Of a DNA stretch of 64,000 nucleotides, positions 17,534 through 25,913 are shown piece by piece. Source of the stretch: Devosia sp. 1566 (lineage in GTDB: Bacteria; Pseudomonadota; Alphaproteobacteria; Rhizobiales; Devosiaceae); assembly GCF_004005995.1 (NCBI RefSeq), contig NZ_CP034767.1:1612001-1676000 (forward strand), given 5' to 3'. Each line of letters begins with the position of its first letter. Position 1 is the first letter of the stretch. A program made the position numbers and the translations under genes. The notes under the pieces were generated by a model. The model searched no databases and had not been told where the DNA came from. It was given only the letters and a program-made list of their open reading frames with translations.

Positions 17534-18439
17534 GTGCGGATTCTCGACGCGCACCAGCATTTCTGGGATCTGGACGCCAACTATCTTCCGTGGCTGGCCG
17601 ACAAACCCGTGAGTTTCCGCTACGGCAATTACGATGCCCTGAAGCGCAACTACATGCCCCCCGACTATCGGCGCGATGCCGAAGGCTATGAGCTTGCCGG
17701 CAGCGTGTTCATCGAGACTGAGTGGAACCCCGAGGATCCCATGGGGGAAGTGGCCTGGGTCGAGGATCTAAGAGGTCGAGAAGGGCTGCCGAGCGTCATG
17801 GTCGCGCAGGCCTGGCTCGACCGCGAGGATGCAGAGCAGGTGCTGGGGGCCTTAGGGCAGGTTCCATTTGCGCGGGGGATCAGACACAAGCCCAAAGCAG
17901 CCACGCGGCCCGATGAGGTGGTGGCAGGGGCGCCCGGTTCCATGGGGGATTCGGCGTTCCGCCGAGGCTTTGCCATGCTGGCACCCAACGGGCTGAGCTT
18001 CGACCTGCAAACGCCGTGGTGGCACCTGCCAGAAGCTGCCGAATTGGCGCGGGCTTTCCCGCAAACGCAAATCATCATCAATCATACCGGACTGCCATCG
18101 GATCGAAGCGACAGCGGGCTTAACGGGTGGCGCGCCGCCATGCGAGAGGCAGCGGGGTGCCCCAATGTCGCAGTCAAGATTTCGGGTCTCGGTCAGAAGG
18201 AGCAGCCCTGGACGGTGGAGGTCAATCGTCCGATCATTCGCGAGACGATCGAGATTTTTGGCGTGGAGCGCTGCATGTTCGCCTCCAATTTCCCCGTCGA
18301 CAGCCTCGTCGCCAGCTTTGCCACGATCTTTGATGGCTTCCGCCAAAGCGTTGCGGACCTGCCTGCCGCCGATCAGGAGTTGCTGTTTTGCGGTAATGCG
18401 GCCCGCTTTTATCGCATCGATTTATCCGAAGGGAATTGA
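17534..18439 (+). CDS. Amidohydrolase-2 family lactonase-like protein
   Basis: Protein of 301 residues, a TIM-barrel metal-dependent hydrolase (amidohydrolase family 2, COG3618). The N-terminal metal motif DAHQHFWD is at 6-13 (H7, H9). The strand FARGIRHKP, the histidine in INHTGLP, and the terminal FASNFPVD segment with the catalytic Asp are all present. Relatives include sugar-acid lactonases such as L-fuconolactonase and LigI, so lactone opening is the best guess. It starts with GTG after CGGGGAGGA. It lies within an operon with an RraA-like aldolase and a beta-hydroxyacid dehydrogenase, consistent with sugar-acid degradation. Confidence 0.85.
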   Translation: MRILDAHQHFWDLDANYLPWLADKPVSFRYGNYDALKRNYMPPDYRRDAEGYELAGSVFIETEWNPEDPMGEVAWVEDLRGREGLPSVMVAQAWLDREDAEQVLGALGQVPFARGIRHKPKAATRPDEVVAGAPGSMGDSAFRRGFAMLAPNGLSFDLQTPWWHLPEAAELARAFPQTQIIINHTGLPSDRSDSGLNGWRAAMREAAGCPNVAVKISGLGQKEQPWTVEVNRPIIRETIEIFGVERCMFASNFPVDSLVASFATIFDGFRQSVADLPAADQELLFCGNAARFYRIDLSEGN

Positions 18440-18441
18440 GC

Positions 18442-19344
18442 ATGCCGGACAATACCAAGAAGATGCGCCTGGGGCTGGTTGGGCTAGGCATCATGGGCGC
18501 GCCGATCGCGCAACGGCTGCGCGATCAAGGCTATGAGCTCACGGTGTGGAACCTTGAGCCAGATTACTACGACCGGGTGAAGGATAGCGGCGCTCAGTGG
18601 GCGCAATCACCGGCCGAGGTTTGGCGGGCCTCCGACGCTGTTCTGGTCTGCGTTCTAGGCGACGATGCCATTGAAAGTGTTTGCTTCGGGGAGGACGGCT
18701 TTGCCAAGGCTGGCGCTGGGGCCAGCGTCCTCATCGACCTTTCCACCACCTCTCCAGACGCAACCCTGGAACTGGGCCAGCGGCTCAGGAAGGAGGTCGG
18801 GGCCGAGTGGCTAGATGCGCCCGTCTCCGGCGGGCCAAAGCCCGCCCGCGACGGGGAGCTTACCGTCATGGTTGGAGGGAACGAGGAGGCATTCCACCAA
18901 GCCGAGGCTCTGCTACGGGTAATGGGTCAGAACGTGACCTATATGGGCGAGCTCGGTTCGGGCCAAAAGACCAAGATCCTCAACCAGGCAATTGTCGGTG
19001 CCAACTATATCCTCATGGCCGAAGTTCTCGCCGCCTGCCGGGCGGCCGGGATCGATCCGGACTTGTTGCCGGTATGTCTTAAGGGTGGGCTCGCCGACAG
19101 TGCGATTTTGCAGCGCATTTACACCCAGATGAGCGCCGAGGATTTCGATCCGCCGCGCAGCTACGCCCGTCAGGTCGACAAGGACCTGAAATCCGTCGCC
19201 CACTACGTGGATGAGTTGGGGCTCGAACTGCCTTTGATCCAGGTCGCTGTTAGCCAGTACCGGAGATATGTGGAGGCCGGCAACGAGATGGAGGATGGCG
19301 CCTCGGTTTCGCGTCTCTACCAGGACGCTGATCGCAAGGAATAG
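18442..19344 (+). CDS. 3-hydroxyisobutyrate dehydrogenase-family oxidoreductase
   Basis: NAD(P)-dependent beta-hydroxyacid dehydrogenase of 300 residues. The Rossmann motif GLVGLGIMGAP spans 11-21, the substrate-binding DAPVSGG is at 126-132, and the catalytic lysine is K178 in GSGQKTKILN (172-181). Members act on 3-hydroxyisobutyrate, tartronate semialdehyde, glyoxylate and similar acids; the exact substrate cannot be read. Here it probably reduces or oxidises an aldehyde or hydroxy acid released by the aldolase step. It starts two bases after the amidohydrolase stop and is followed four bases on by the YciI-like gene. Confidence 0.88.
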   Translation: MPDNTKKMRLGLVGLGIMGAPIAQRLRDQGYELTVWNLEPDYYDRVKDSGAQWAQSPAEVWRASDAVLVCVLGDDAIESVCFGEDGFAKAGAGASVLIDLSTTSPDATLELGQRLRKEVGAEWLDAPVSGGPKPARDGELTVMVGGNEEAFHQAEALLRVMGQNVTYMGELGSGQKTKILNQAIVGANYILMAEVLAACRAAGIDPDLLPVCLKGGLADSAILQRIYTQMSAEDFDPPRSYARQVDKDLKSVAHYVDELGLELPLIQVAVSQYRRYVEAGNEMEDGASVSRLYQDADRKE

Positions 19345-19348
19345 GTCC

Positions 19349-19645
19349 ATGCTGTTCATTGTAAGCGGGCGAGACAAACCCGGAGGGATTGAAGGCCGGC
19401 TTGAATTCCGGTCCGAGCACCGTGCCTACTACGCGGCGCTCGGGGATGATCTGGTGCTCGCCGGTCCGTACCTGGACCCTGCGGGCGAGCCCATCGGCAG
19501 CATGATCGTAATGCGGGCCGCAGATCAGGAAACGGCTGAGCGGTTCGCCCGTGCCGATCCGTACTGGACACAAGGTGTGTTCGAAACGCTCGATATTTCT
19601 AGATGGGATTGGTTCATGAAGCGGCCGGACGACCTCGTCTCATGA
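19349..19645 (+). CDS. YciI-like protein
   Basis: Protein of 98 residues with the YciI ferredoxin-like fold pattern: MLFIVSGRDKPGG, RSEHRAYYAALGDDLVLAGPYLD with the conserved His, and a C-terminal ETLDISRWDW strand. YciI-like proteins are often found next to catabolic enzymes and may act as small lactone or ring-opening isomerases, but their reactions are mostly unproven. The start is set by AAGGA before the ATG at 19349. Last gene of the operon. Confidence 0.8.
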   Translation: MLFIVSGRDKPGGIEGRLEFRSEHRAYYAALGDDLVLAGPYLDPAGEPIGSMIVMRAADQETAERFARADPYWTQGVFETLDISRWDWFMKRPDDLVS

Positions 19646-19652
19646 GCTTGGA

Positions 19653-19662
19653 TTGCATACAA
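19653..19662. promoter_or_regulatory. Partial GntR-2 site downstream of yciI
   Basis: TTGCATACAA, the ten-base core of the operator found at 15714, 16609 and 19820, without the outer arms. It lies 158 bases upstream of the ABC-operon operator and could be an auxiliary site for looping. Confidence 0.45.
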
Positions 19663-19676
19663 AAGCCGGTTGCTGG

Positions 19677-19723
19677 CTCGTAAGTGTTCTCTAAGAGACA
19701 GTTACGAGTCCCACTAGCTTTTT
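19677..19723 (+). terminator. Stem-loop terminator after yciI
   Basis: A long interrupted hairpin: CTCGTAA (19677-19683) pairs with TTACGAG (19702-19708), with inner CTCT/AGAG pairing. A TTTTT run is at 19719-19723, ten bases past the stem, which weakens it as a terminator. Confidence 0.5.
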
Positions 19724-19805
19724 GCACAGGAAGGTGCCGCCAGCTCAGTGCTGGATAAGAATCTCCGCCGTCGATGCAGGGTATAAAATTATGATCTTAT
19801 AGACG

Positions 19806-19835
19806 TTGACTCCTCGGTTTCTTGCATACAAGAAT
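19806..19835 (+). promoter_or_regulatory. Promoter with embedded GntR-2 operator, ABC operon
   Basis: TTGACT (19806-19811), an 18-base spacer and AAGAAT (19830-19835). The operator TTCTTGCATACAAGAA (19819-19834) has 6-bp arms and overlaps the -10. Spacing from -35 to operator is the same as at 16595, showing a common design. Confidence 0.7.
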
Positions 19836-19958
19836 GCTCAGGTGTTGAGGATAAAGCGGTTCTGAGGAGGAGAGCTTTATCGCCACAGAAAGCGCAAGCG
19901 GGCTCACGATGCCGCGCGCTTGGCTTGTGGGCACAACTGAATGCAAAGGGAGGAACTT

Positions 19959-21302
19959 ATGCCGAAGACGCTTTTGACTAAGACGGTCCGGCCGCTGATT
20001 GCGACCTCGCTGCTGGCTCTGGCCTTGGCGGCAGTGCCCACCGGCGCCGGTGCGCAAGACAGCGGCTTAACGGGCGACATTCGCTTCAGCTGGTGGGGTG
20101 GCCAGGTTCGTAACGACAAGACCGACCGGATCATCCAGCTGTTTGAGCAAAAGAACCCGGGCGTCAGCATAACCCGCGAAAACGCGGACTTTGCCCCCTA
20201 TTGGGAACGCCTGACCATCCAGTCGACCGGCAACAACCAACCTTGCGCGATCACCATGCAATCCCGCTGGCTGGCGACCTATGCTCGTCCGGACATCCTG
20301 CTGCCGCTCGACGAGATGGTCGCTGATGGTACGCTCAACGTCGAGGGTATACCTGAGGCGGTGATGAATGCGGCCCGGGGTGCGGACGGCAATCTATATA
20401 TGATCCCGCACGGGGTGTTCTATTTCGCCCTCATGTACAACGAGCAGATGCTCGAAAATGCAGTCGCGGCCGGCGTGGAGCCACTCGAGTGGCCCTATAC
20501 TTGGACGCAATATGCCGACCATCTGCGCGCCGTCCAGCCAACCCTGCCGGAAGGCGCAGTTGCGACCCATAATATGGGGCGTGAGCCCGACGCCTTTGTT
20601 CCTTGGGTGCAATCGCACGGCGAAAAGGTGTTCGACGGCTCCAAGGTCGCGTTCTCTCGCGATTTGGCGATGGAGTGGTTTGAGTACTGGGAAACCCTGC
20701 GCAACGAAGGGGTGACCGAGTCACCTGAGGGCATGATCAGCGAGAACAGCGCTCTCGTTGAGGAATCGAACCTCGCCAATGGCCGTGGCTACGCCACCAA
20801 TCGTCCACCCAACCAACTCGGTTCGGTGCAGACGGTGACCAATACGGTCAACCCTGGCGCTACCATCAACACCCGGCCATATCCAGTTGGCGAGGATGGG
20901 ACAGTAGGCATGGATCTGGGCTCCAACGGCATCGCCATTGGCGCCAGTTGCGCCGCTGAGAATATTCCGGCGACGGCGGCATGGATCAATTTCTGGACCC
21001 AGGATCCGGAAGCGGCGGGCATCTATGAATCCGATAATGGCGTGGTGGCCATTCCCGAACTCGCCGCTGCCCAGGCGCAGGACCCCGACACTCAGCCCAC
21101 CCAGGTGCGCCATATCGAGCTCTATGACCAGGTGGTGGATACGGCCAAGCCCGTGTTCTGGCCTGCCGGCGGCTACCAGGCGATGACCGATGTGCTCAAC
21201 CGCACCTATGACGCGGTGGCTTTCGGTCAGCTCAGCGTAGAAGAGGGTGCTGACCAGCTGATCGCCGAACTGCAGCAGCAGCTCGATCAGGCAGCACGCT
21301 GA
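19959..21302 (+). CDS. Sugar ABC transporter, substrate-binding protein (CUT1)
   Basis: Periplasmic solute-binding protein of 447 residues. A signal peptide ends near residue 32 (TGAGA-QDSG). The mature protein fits the extracellular binding protein family 1 fold: IRFSWWGGQVRNDKTDRIIQLFEQKNPGVSI at the start, PYTWTQYADHLRAV and a terminal LNRTYDAVAFGQLSVEEGADQL. It captures a mono- or oligosaccharide for the permeases encoded downstream. Start ATG 19959 follows AAAGGGAGGA. First gene of an ABC operon under the GntR-2 operator, so the ligand is probably the starting substrate of this cluster. Confidence 0.9.
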   Translation: MPKTLLTKTVRPLIATSLLALALAAVPTGAGAQDSGLTGDIRFSWWGGQVRNDKTDRIIQLFEQKNPGVSITRENADFAPYWERLTIQSTGNNQPCAITMQSRWLATYARPDILLPLDEMVADGTLNVEGIPEAVMNAARGADGNLYMIPHGVFYFALMYNEQMLENAVAAGVEPLEWPYTWTQYADHLRAVQPTLPEGAVATHNMGREPDAFVPWVQSHGEKVFDGSKVAFSRDLAMEWFEYWETLRNEGVTESPEGMISENSALVEESNLANGRGYATNRPPNQLGSVQTVTNTVNPGATINTRPYPVGEDGTVGMDLGSNGIAIGASCAAENIPATAAWINFWTQDPEAAGIYESDNGVVAIPELAAAQAQDPDTQPTQVRHIELYDQVVDTAKPVFWPAGGYQAMTDVLNRTYDAVAFGQLSVEEGADQLIAELQQQLDQAAR

Positions 21303-21315
21303 CCTAGACACTCGC

Positions 21316-21343
21316 GGTGCGGACCGCTGATCCGGTCCGCACC
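21316..21343 (+). other. mRNA-stabilising type hairpin between SBP and permease genes
   Basis: A perfect 10-bp stem (21316-21325 with 21334-21343) and an 8-base loop, without a T-run, 13 bases after the binding-protein stop. Such hairpins commonly protect the binding-protein mRNA and give higher SBP than permease expression (general knowledge). Confidence 0.6.
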
Positions 21344-21423
21344 CAAGCGGTGGAACAAGCGCCGGATTAGGCTGTCCCCGGCATTGCTCCGGCGGCTTAG
21401 ACCCTGACGGGAGGTGAGTTCAC

Positions 21424-22401
21424 ATGAGCATGTTGGATGCTGCAAACAATCCGGTTCTGCCCGTCGCGGAGGTTGGGCGCCCGGTGCGCACGATACCCCA
21501 GAACCGGACGGGCTCGGCGTTCAGGAAGGCGGAGAACCGAGCCGCCTACCTCTTCCTAGCGCCATGGCTCGCTGGCATTATCCTCATTACTGCACTGCCG
21601 ATGCTGGCTTCGCTTTATCTCAGCTTCACCAATTATGCGGTGATCGGGTGGCCGAGCTGGATTGGGCTGGAGAACTATGTTCGCCTCTTCACCTCGGACC
21701 GGCGCTTCGTCACCTCCATTTGGGTGACGCTGAAATATGTCGGCTTTTCCGTGCCGCTGGTGCTGCTGTTCTCGCTGACGGTCGCTGTATTTCTCAACCG
21801 GGGCTTGCGCGGTCTCTCAATCTACCGGTCGCTGTTTTACGTGCCCTCGCTGATCGGTGCGAGTGTCGGCATCGGCTTGCTGTGGAAGGAAGTCTTTGGC
21901 GAACGCGGTGTGGTCAATCACATGCTGGGCTGGTTCGGCATTGCCGGCCGCGGCTGGATCAACAATCCCACCTTTGCGCTGCCATCCGTTATCGCGCTCA
22001 ATGTGTGGACCTTTGGCGCCTCGATGGTGATCTTTCTTGCCGCCCTGCGGCAAATCCCAGACTCCTATTACGAGGCGGCCTCCATCGATGGCGCCAATGC
22101 CTGGCAGCGGTTCCACCGCATCACCTTGCCGCTGATCACGCCCGTGATCTTCTTCAACACCGTCCTGCTGCTGATCAACTCGTTCCAGTCCTTCACCCAG
22201 GCCTTTGTCGTCTCCAATGGCCGCGGCGGCCCGGTGGATTCTACGCTTCTTTACTCGCTCTATCTCTACCAGCAGGCCTTCCAGCAACTGCAGATGGGCT
22301 ACGCCTCGGCGATGGCCTGGATCCTGCTGATCGCCATCGGCATCGCGACCGCGCTGCTGTTCTGGTCCTCGCGCTTCTGGGTGTTCTATGGCGACCGCTA
22401 A
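21424..22401 (+). CDS. Sugar ABC transporter permease, MalF type
   Basis: Inner-membrane permease of 325 residues with six predicted helices, starting with AYLFLAPWLAGIILITALPML (about 40-60). The EAA loop is EAASIDGANAWQRFHRITLPLI (about 218-240), where the ATPase docks. ATG 21424 follows GGGAGGTGA. It overlaps the next permease gene by 14 bases, indicating translational coupling and a heterodimeric channel. Confidence 0.92.
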   Translation: MSMLDAANNPVLPVAEVGRPVRTIPQNRTGSAFRKAENRAAYLFLAPWLAGIILITALPMLASLYLSFTNYAVIGWPSWIGLENYVRLFTSDRRFVTSIWVTLKYVGFSVPLVLLFSLTVAVFLNRGLRGLSIYRSLFYVPSLIGASVGIGLLWKEVFGERGVVNHMLGWFGIAGRGWINNPTFALPSVIALNVWTFGASMVIFLAALRQIPDSYYEAASIDGANAWQRFHRITLPLITPVIFFNTVLLLINSFQSFTQAFVVSNGRGGPVDSTLLYSLYLYQQAFQQLQMGYASAMAWILLIAIGIATALLFWSSRFWVFYGDR

Positions 22402-23284
22402 AACCTATGATCCCGAACTGCTGCAACTGGAACGCCGGCGGCGCGCGAACTGGCGCCGGATCAAGGGATTGGGACTGCACCTGGTGCTGATCGCGCTGCT
22501 CGGGATCATGCTTTATCCGGTGATCTGGATGGTGTTCAGCGCGCTGCGCCCGGAAGCCGAGATCTTTGGGGACATGGGCTTCATACCAACCAACTGGACG
22601 TTTGAGAACTTTGTCCGCGGTTGGAATCTGTACGGCAATCTGACCTTCACGCAGTTCTACATCAACTCGTTCATCATCTGCGCGCTGGCGATTGTCGGCA
22701 ATCTCCTGGCCTGTTCCATGGCTGCCTATGCGTTTGCCCGCTTGGAGTTCCGGGGCAAGTGGATCCTGTTTGGGATCATGCTCGGCACGATGATGCTGCC
22801 CATCCATGTGCAGCTCATTCCGCAATACATCTTCTTTCTCAATATTGGTTGGGTGAACACCATACTGCCGCTGATCGTGCCCAAGTTCCTGGCGCACGAC
22901 GCCTTCTTCATCTTCCTGATGGTGCAGTTCATGCGTTCGCTGCCCAGCGAGCTGGAGCAGGCGGCGGTGGTTGATGGCGCCTCCTACTGGCAGCGCTACT
23001 GGCGCATCATCCTGCCGCTGTCGATGCCGGCGCTAGCGACAACGGCGGTGTTCACCTTCATCAATACCTACAACGATTTTTTCAGCCAGCTGATCTACCT
23101 GACCGACACCGACCGCATGACAGTGCCCGTGGCGCTGCGGCTGTTCCTTGACCCCAGCAGTGGCTCATCCTCGTTTGGCGGGCTGTTCGCCATGGTGCTG
23201 GTGTCGATCGGTCCGGTTCTCGGCTTCTTCCTCGCTTCGCAGCGTCTGCTCACCAAGGGCATCGCTACCCAAGGCTTCAAGTGA
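22388..23284 (+). CDS. Sugar ABC transporter permease, MalG type
   Basis: Second permease, 298 residues. It has a basic N-terminus, a first helix at about 30-50 (GLHLVLIALLGIMLYPVIWM), and the EAA loop EQAAVVDGASYWQRYWRIILPLS (about 195-217). The C-terminus ends LLTKGIATQGFK, the GxxxGxxKG-like ending typical of MalG-family permeases. It pairs with the upstream MalF-type subunit. Confidence 0.92.
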   Translation: MATAKTYDPELLQLERRRRANWRRIKGLGLHLVLIALLGIMLYPVIWMVFSALRPEAEIFGDMGFIPTNWTFENFVRGWNLYGNLTFTQFYINSFIICALAIVGNLLACSMAAYAFARLEFRGKWILFGIMLGTMMLPIHVQLIPQYIFFLNIGWVNTILPLIVPKFLAHDAFFIFLMVQFMRSLPSELEQAAVVDGASYWQRYWRIILPLSMPALATTAVFTFINTYNDFFSQLIYLTDTDRMTVPVALRLFLDPSSGSSSFGGLFAMVLVSIGPVLGFFLASQRLLTKGIATQGFK

Positions 23285-23301
23285 TCCGGTCGGAGTAAAT
23301 C

Positions 23302-24477
23302 ATGGCCAGCGTAACGCTTCAGAATCTGACCAAGACCTATGCCGGCGGCCAGCTGCGGGCGGTCAACGGTATTTCACTCGACATCGAGGATGGGGAGTTC
23401 CTCGTTCTGGTCGGCCCGTCAGGCTGCGGCAAGTCCACCGCACTGCGCATGATCGCGGGCCTCGAGGAAATCACCGATGGTGCAGTGTGGATTGGCGACG
23501 ATTTCGTCAACGACACCCATCCCAAGGACCGCGACATTGCCATGGTCTTCCAGTCCTATGCGCTTTATCCGCATATGACGGTCTACGACAACATCGCCTT
23601 TCCGCTGCAGATCGCCAAGCTGCCCAAGGATGAAGTCGACCGGCGGGTGCAGGAAGCAGCGCGCATTCTGGAGCTTGAGAATTATCTCAAGCGCCGACCG
23701 GGCCAGCTTTCAGGCGGGCAGCGCCAGCGTGTAGCGATGGGTCGAGCCATTGTGCGCCAGCCGGCCGTCTTTCTCATGGACGAGCCGCTGTCCAACCTCG
23801 ACGCCAAGCTTCGGGTGCAGATGCGCGCGGAGATAGCCTCGCTGCAGCACCGGCTGGGCGTCACGACCGTTTACGTGACCCACGACCAGGTGGAAGCCAT
23901 GACCATGGGCCACCGCGTGGCGCTGCTCAAGGACGGTGTGCTGCAGCAGGTGGACACGCCGAGCAACATCTACAACAAGCCCGCTAACACCTTCGTGGCC
24001 GCCTTTATCGGCTCGCCCACCATGAACCTTTATTGGGCGACGCTGGAAGGGCAGGGCGATGGTTTGGGCGTACGCCTGGGCAACTATCTGATCCCGATGC
24101 CAGCGCAAAGCCTGGCTGAGCATCAGGGGCTGCGCCGCTATGCCGGCAAGCGAGTCGTCGTGGGCATCCGCCCCGAGGACATCGCCGAAGCAGGAGCGGA
24201 TCAGGCTGGCGCTGCCGATACAATCACCGCGGATGTGAGCCTCGTGGAAGCGCTTGGCTCGGACGTCATCGTCCATTTCGGCATCGATGCGCCGGCAGCC
24301 GATATTCGCAGCTCCGATAGTCTTGATGAGATCAAGGTGCAGGAGGGGAAATCGCGCTGCGTCGCCCGGTTCCCGGCCAAATGCCAGGTGCGGCTAGGGC
24401 AAACCGTGACGGTCCGCCTCGACACCACCCGCATGCACTATTTCGACGGCGAGAGCGGGCTCTCCATTCTCGACTGA
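23302..24477 (+). CDS. Sugar ABC transporter ATPase, UgpC/MalK type
   Basis: Cytoplasmic ATPase of 391 residues. Walker A GPSGCGKST at 38-46, Q-loop VFQSYALYPHM, signature LSGGQRQR, Walker B VFLMDEPLSNLD, and H-loop VTHDQ are all intact. The C-terminal 130 residues form the TOBE/OB regulatory domain of the MalK/UgpC type (VVGIRPEDI). It energises the two permeases encoded upstream. It is followed 52 bases on by the third rraA-like gene. Confidence 0.94.
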   Translation: MASVTLQNLTKTYAGGQLRAVNGISLDIEDGEFLVLVGPSGCGKSTALRMIAGLEEITDGAVWIGDDFVNDTHPKDRDIAMVFQSYALYPHMTVYDNIAFPLQIAKLPKDEVDRRVQEAARILELENYLKRRPGQLSGGQRQRVAMGRAIVRQPAVFLMDEPLSNLDAKLRVQMRAEIASLQHRLGVTTVYVTHDQVEAMTMGHRVALLKDGVLQQVDTPSNIYNKPANTFVAAFIGSPTMNLYWATLEGQGDGLGVRLGNYLIPMPAQSLAEHQGLRRYAGKRVVVGIRPEDIAEAGADQAGAADTITADVSLVEALGSDVIVHFGIDAPAADIRSSDSLDEIKVQEGKSRCVARFPAKCQVRLGQTVTVRLDTTRMHYFDGESGLSILD

Positions 24478-24529
24478 AAACCGCCCGCGGCGTGCAAGCA
24501 CCGTGGCAATCCCAGCAGCAAAGGAAACA

Positions 24530-25258
24530 ATGATGGCTATCAGCTCCAGTACTCTCGAGATCCTTCGAAAGGTACGTACATCAGACGTCACCGACGCGCT
24601 CGACTCCATGGGCTATATGAACACCTATGAGATGGACCCGCGGCTGCGGCCGCTGTTTCCGGGCGTGTTCTTTGCTGGGATTGCCAGCACTGCCGAATTC
24701 AACATCATCAACCGCCACATCCCTGCGATGACCTATGAGGAATTTGACGACCGGCAATACAAGCGCCACGAGGATCGCTCCAGCCATCCAGAAGCGCTTT
24801 GGCCGGCGGGGCACAGCTTTGGAGCGCCCGACGAAGTGCACGTAATCGATACCAAGCAGTCGCGTTGCGGCTTGCTTGGCTCCAACAATCTGCTCGATGC
24901 CCGGGTGAAAGGGTCAGTGGGCTTCGTTATCGACGGCGCCTGCCGGGACACGGGCGAATGCATCATGCAGAAGGATCCCGTTTTCTGCTCGGTTCGCTCC
25001 ATGCGGCACATGGCCGGGCGGCTGGAACTGTCTTCCATGGGCAAGCCGATCACCTGCGGCGGCGTTTATGTCCGCCCCGGCGACGGCGTGATCGCCGATG
25101 ACGACGGCATTGTCGTGATCCCGCACGAAGACGGCGAGGAAGTCGCCAAGCGGGCCTGGAGAGTGCAGGACAAGGACCGCCGCATGCGCCGCGCCTTTTA
25201 TGAAAAGCTGGGCATGCCCATGGACAAGACTGTGGCGCTGGAAGAGCGCCCCTGGTAG
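24530..25258 (+). CDS. RraA-like aldolase, paralogue 3
   Basis: Protein of 242 residues, third RraA-family member of the cluster. The motif DGACRD (135-140) keeps the full DGxxRD consensus, unlike the other two paralogues. SRCGLLGSNNLLDARVKGSVGFVIDG precedes it, and RPGDGVIADDDGIVVIP follows. The extra segment at 66-97 (TYEEFDDRQYKRHEDRSS) is not in classical RraA. The start is one of two adjacent ATGs at 24530/24533 after AAAGGA; a GTG at 24503 is less likely. It is the last gene of the ABC-transporter operon. Confidence 0.85.
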   Translation: MMAISSSTLEILRKVRTSDVTDALDSMGYMNTYEMDPRLRPLFPGVFFAGIASTAEFNIINRHIPAMTYEEFDDRQYKRHEDRSSHPEALWPAGHSFGAPDEVHVIDTKQSRCGLLGSNNLLDARVKGSVGFVIDGACRDTGECIMQKDPVFCSVRSMRHMAGRLELSSMGKPITCGGVYVRPGDGVIADDDGIVVIPHEDGEEVAKRAWRVQDKDRRMRRAFYEKLGMPMDKTVALEERPW

Positions 25259-25270
25259 TCGGCGCGGCAG

Positions 25271-25301
25271 GGCAGCAGGCGACTTCTTGGTGCCTGCTGC
25301 C
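25271..25301 (+). other. Hairpin after the ABC-rraA operon
   Basis: A perfect 10-bp stem (25271-25280 with 25292-25301) and an 11-base loop, directly downstream of the last gene. No T-run follows, so a factor-independent terminator is not proven; it may protect the mRNA end. Confidence 0.45.
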
Positions 25302-25642
25302 AGCCGGCCAAACCGTGCCGGTGCAGCTAAAGCCGCACCGGCCATGGACCGTGCGGGTATGAGGCAGGCGGGCATCGCAGCAAGAACTGCGACATGGGGC
25401 GAAGTTCGCCTCGGTGCCGGTCGTCCGGCGGAAGATAGAAGGTGAAGCAAGCTTCGCCCCATGCTCCATCGGAGACTCTTCGGTGAGGACCGTCCGTGGC
25501 TAGACCCGTGCCAAACGCCAGAAGCCCTGAAGCTTCATGGACCGGGGAATGAAATCGGTCCCGGATCATCCTCGTCCCGAAGGAGCTTGGGCGACCCCAA
25601 ACTCATCCGATATTCCCGCACCGACCGTTCGTCGCGACCGCG

Positions 25643-25868
25643 CAGCTTGCCCGGGAACAAGGGGGATTGTGCCTGAGGTTTTCGGGGGCGGGGATAAGTT
25701 TGTGGGGGGTGGCGCCGCGGGGACTGGTGTTGGCCGCCCTCGTGGTTCGAGGCTACGCTACGCTACGCACCTCACCATGAGGGCTTCGGATAGATCTGGT
25801 CGGTTGCGGGACCTCGATGAGCCCTCATCCTGAGGTGCCGCGTAGCGGCCTCGAAGGGCGAGGGCGGC
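25643..25868. repeat. Dispersed hairpin repeat, copy B
   Basis: Bases 25643-25786 repeat the left-edge element (1-125). The right part is a large imperfect inverted repeat: 25733-25785 pairs with 25820-25867, carrying the words gccgccct, ttcgaggc and gagggct and their complements. The sequence ctcatcctgaggtgccgcgt resembles palindromic intergenic repeats widespread in Hyphomicrobiales. The remaining gene-free stretch 25302-25642 shows no gene or clear element. Confidence 0.7.
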
Positions 25869-25913
25869 TATCCCAGCCAAGGTAGCCGGGGCGGGGTGCC
25901 GCCCCCGAGCGGG

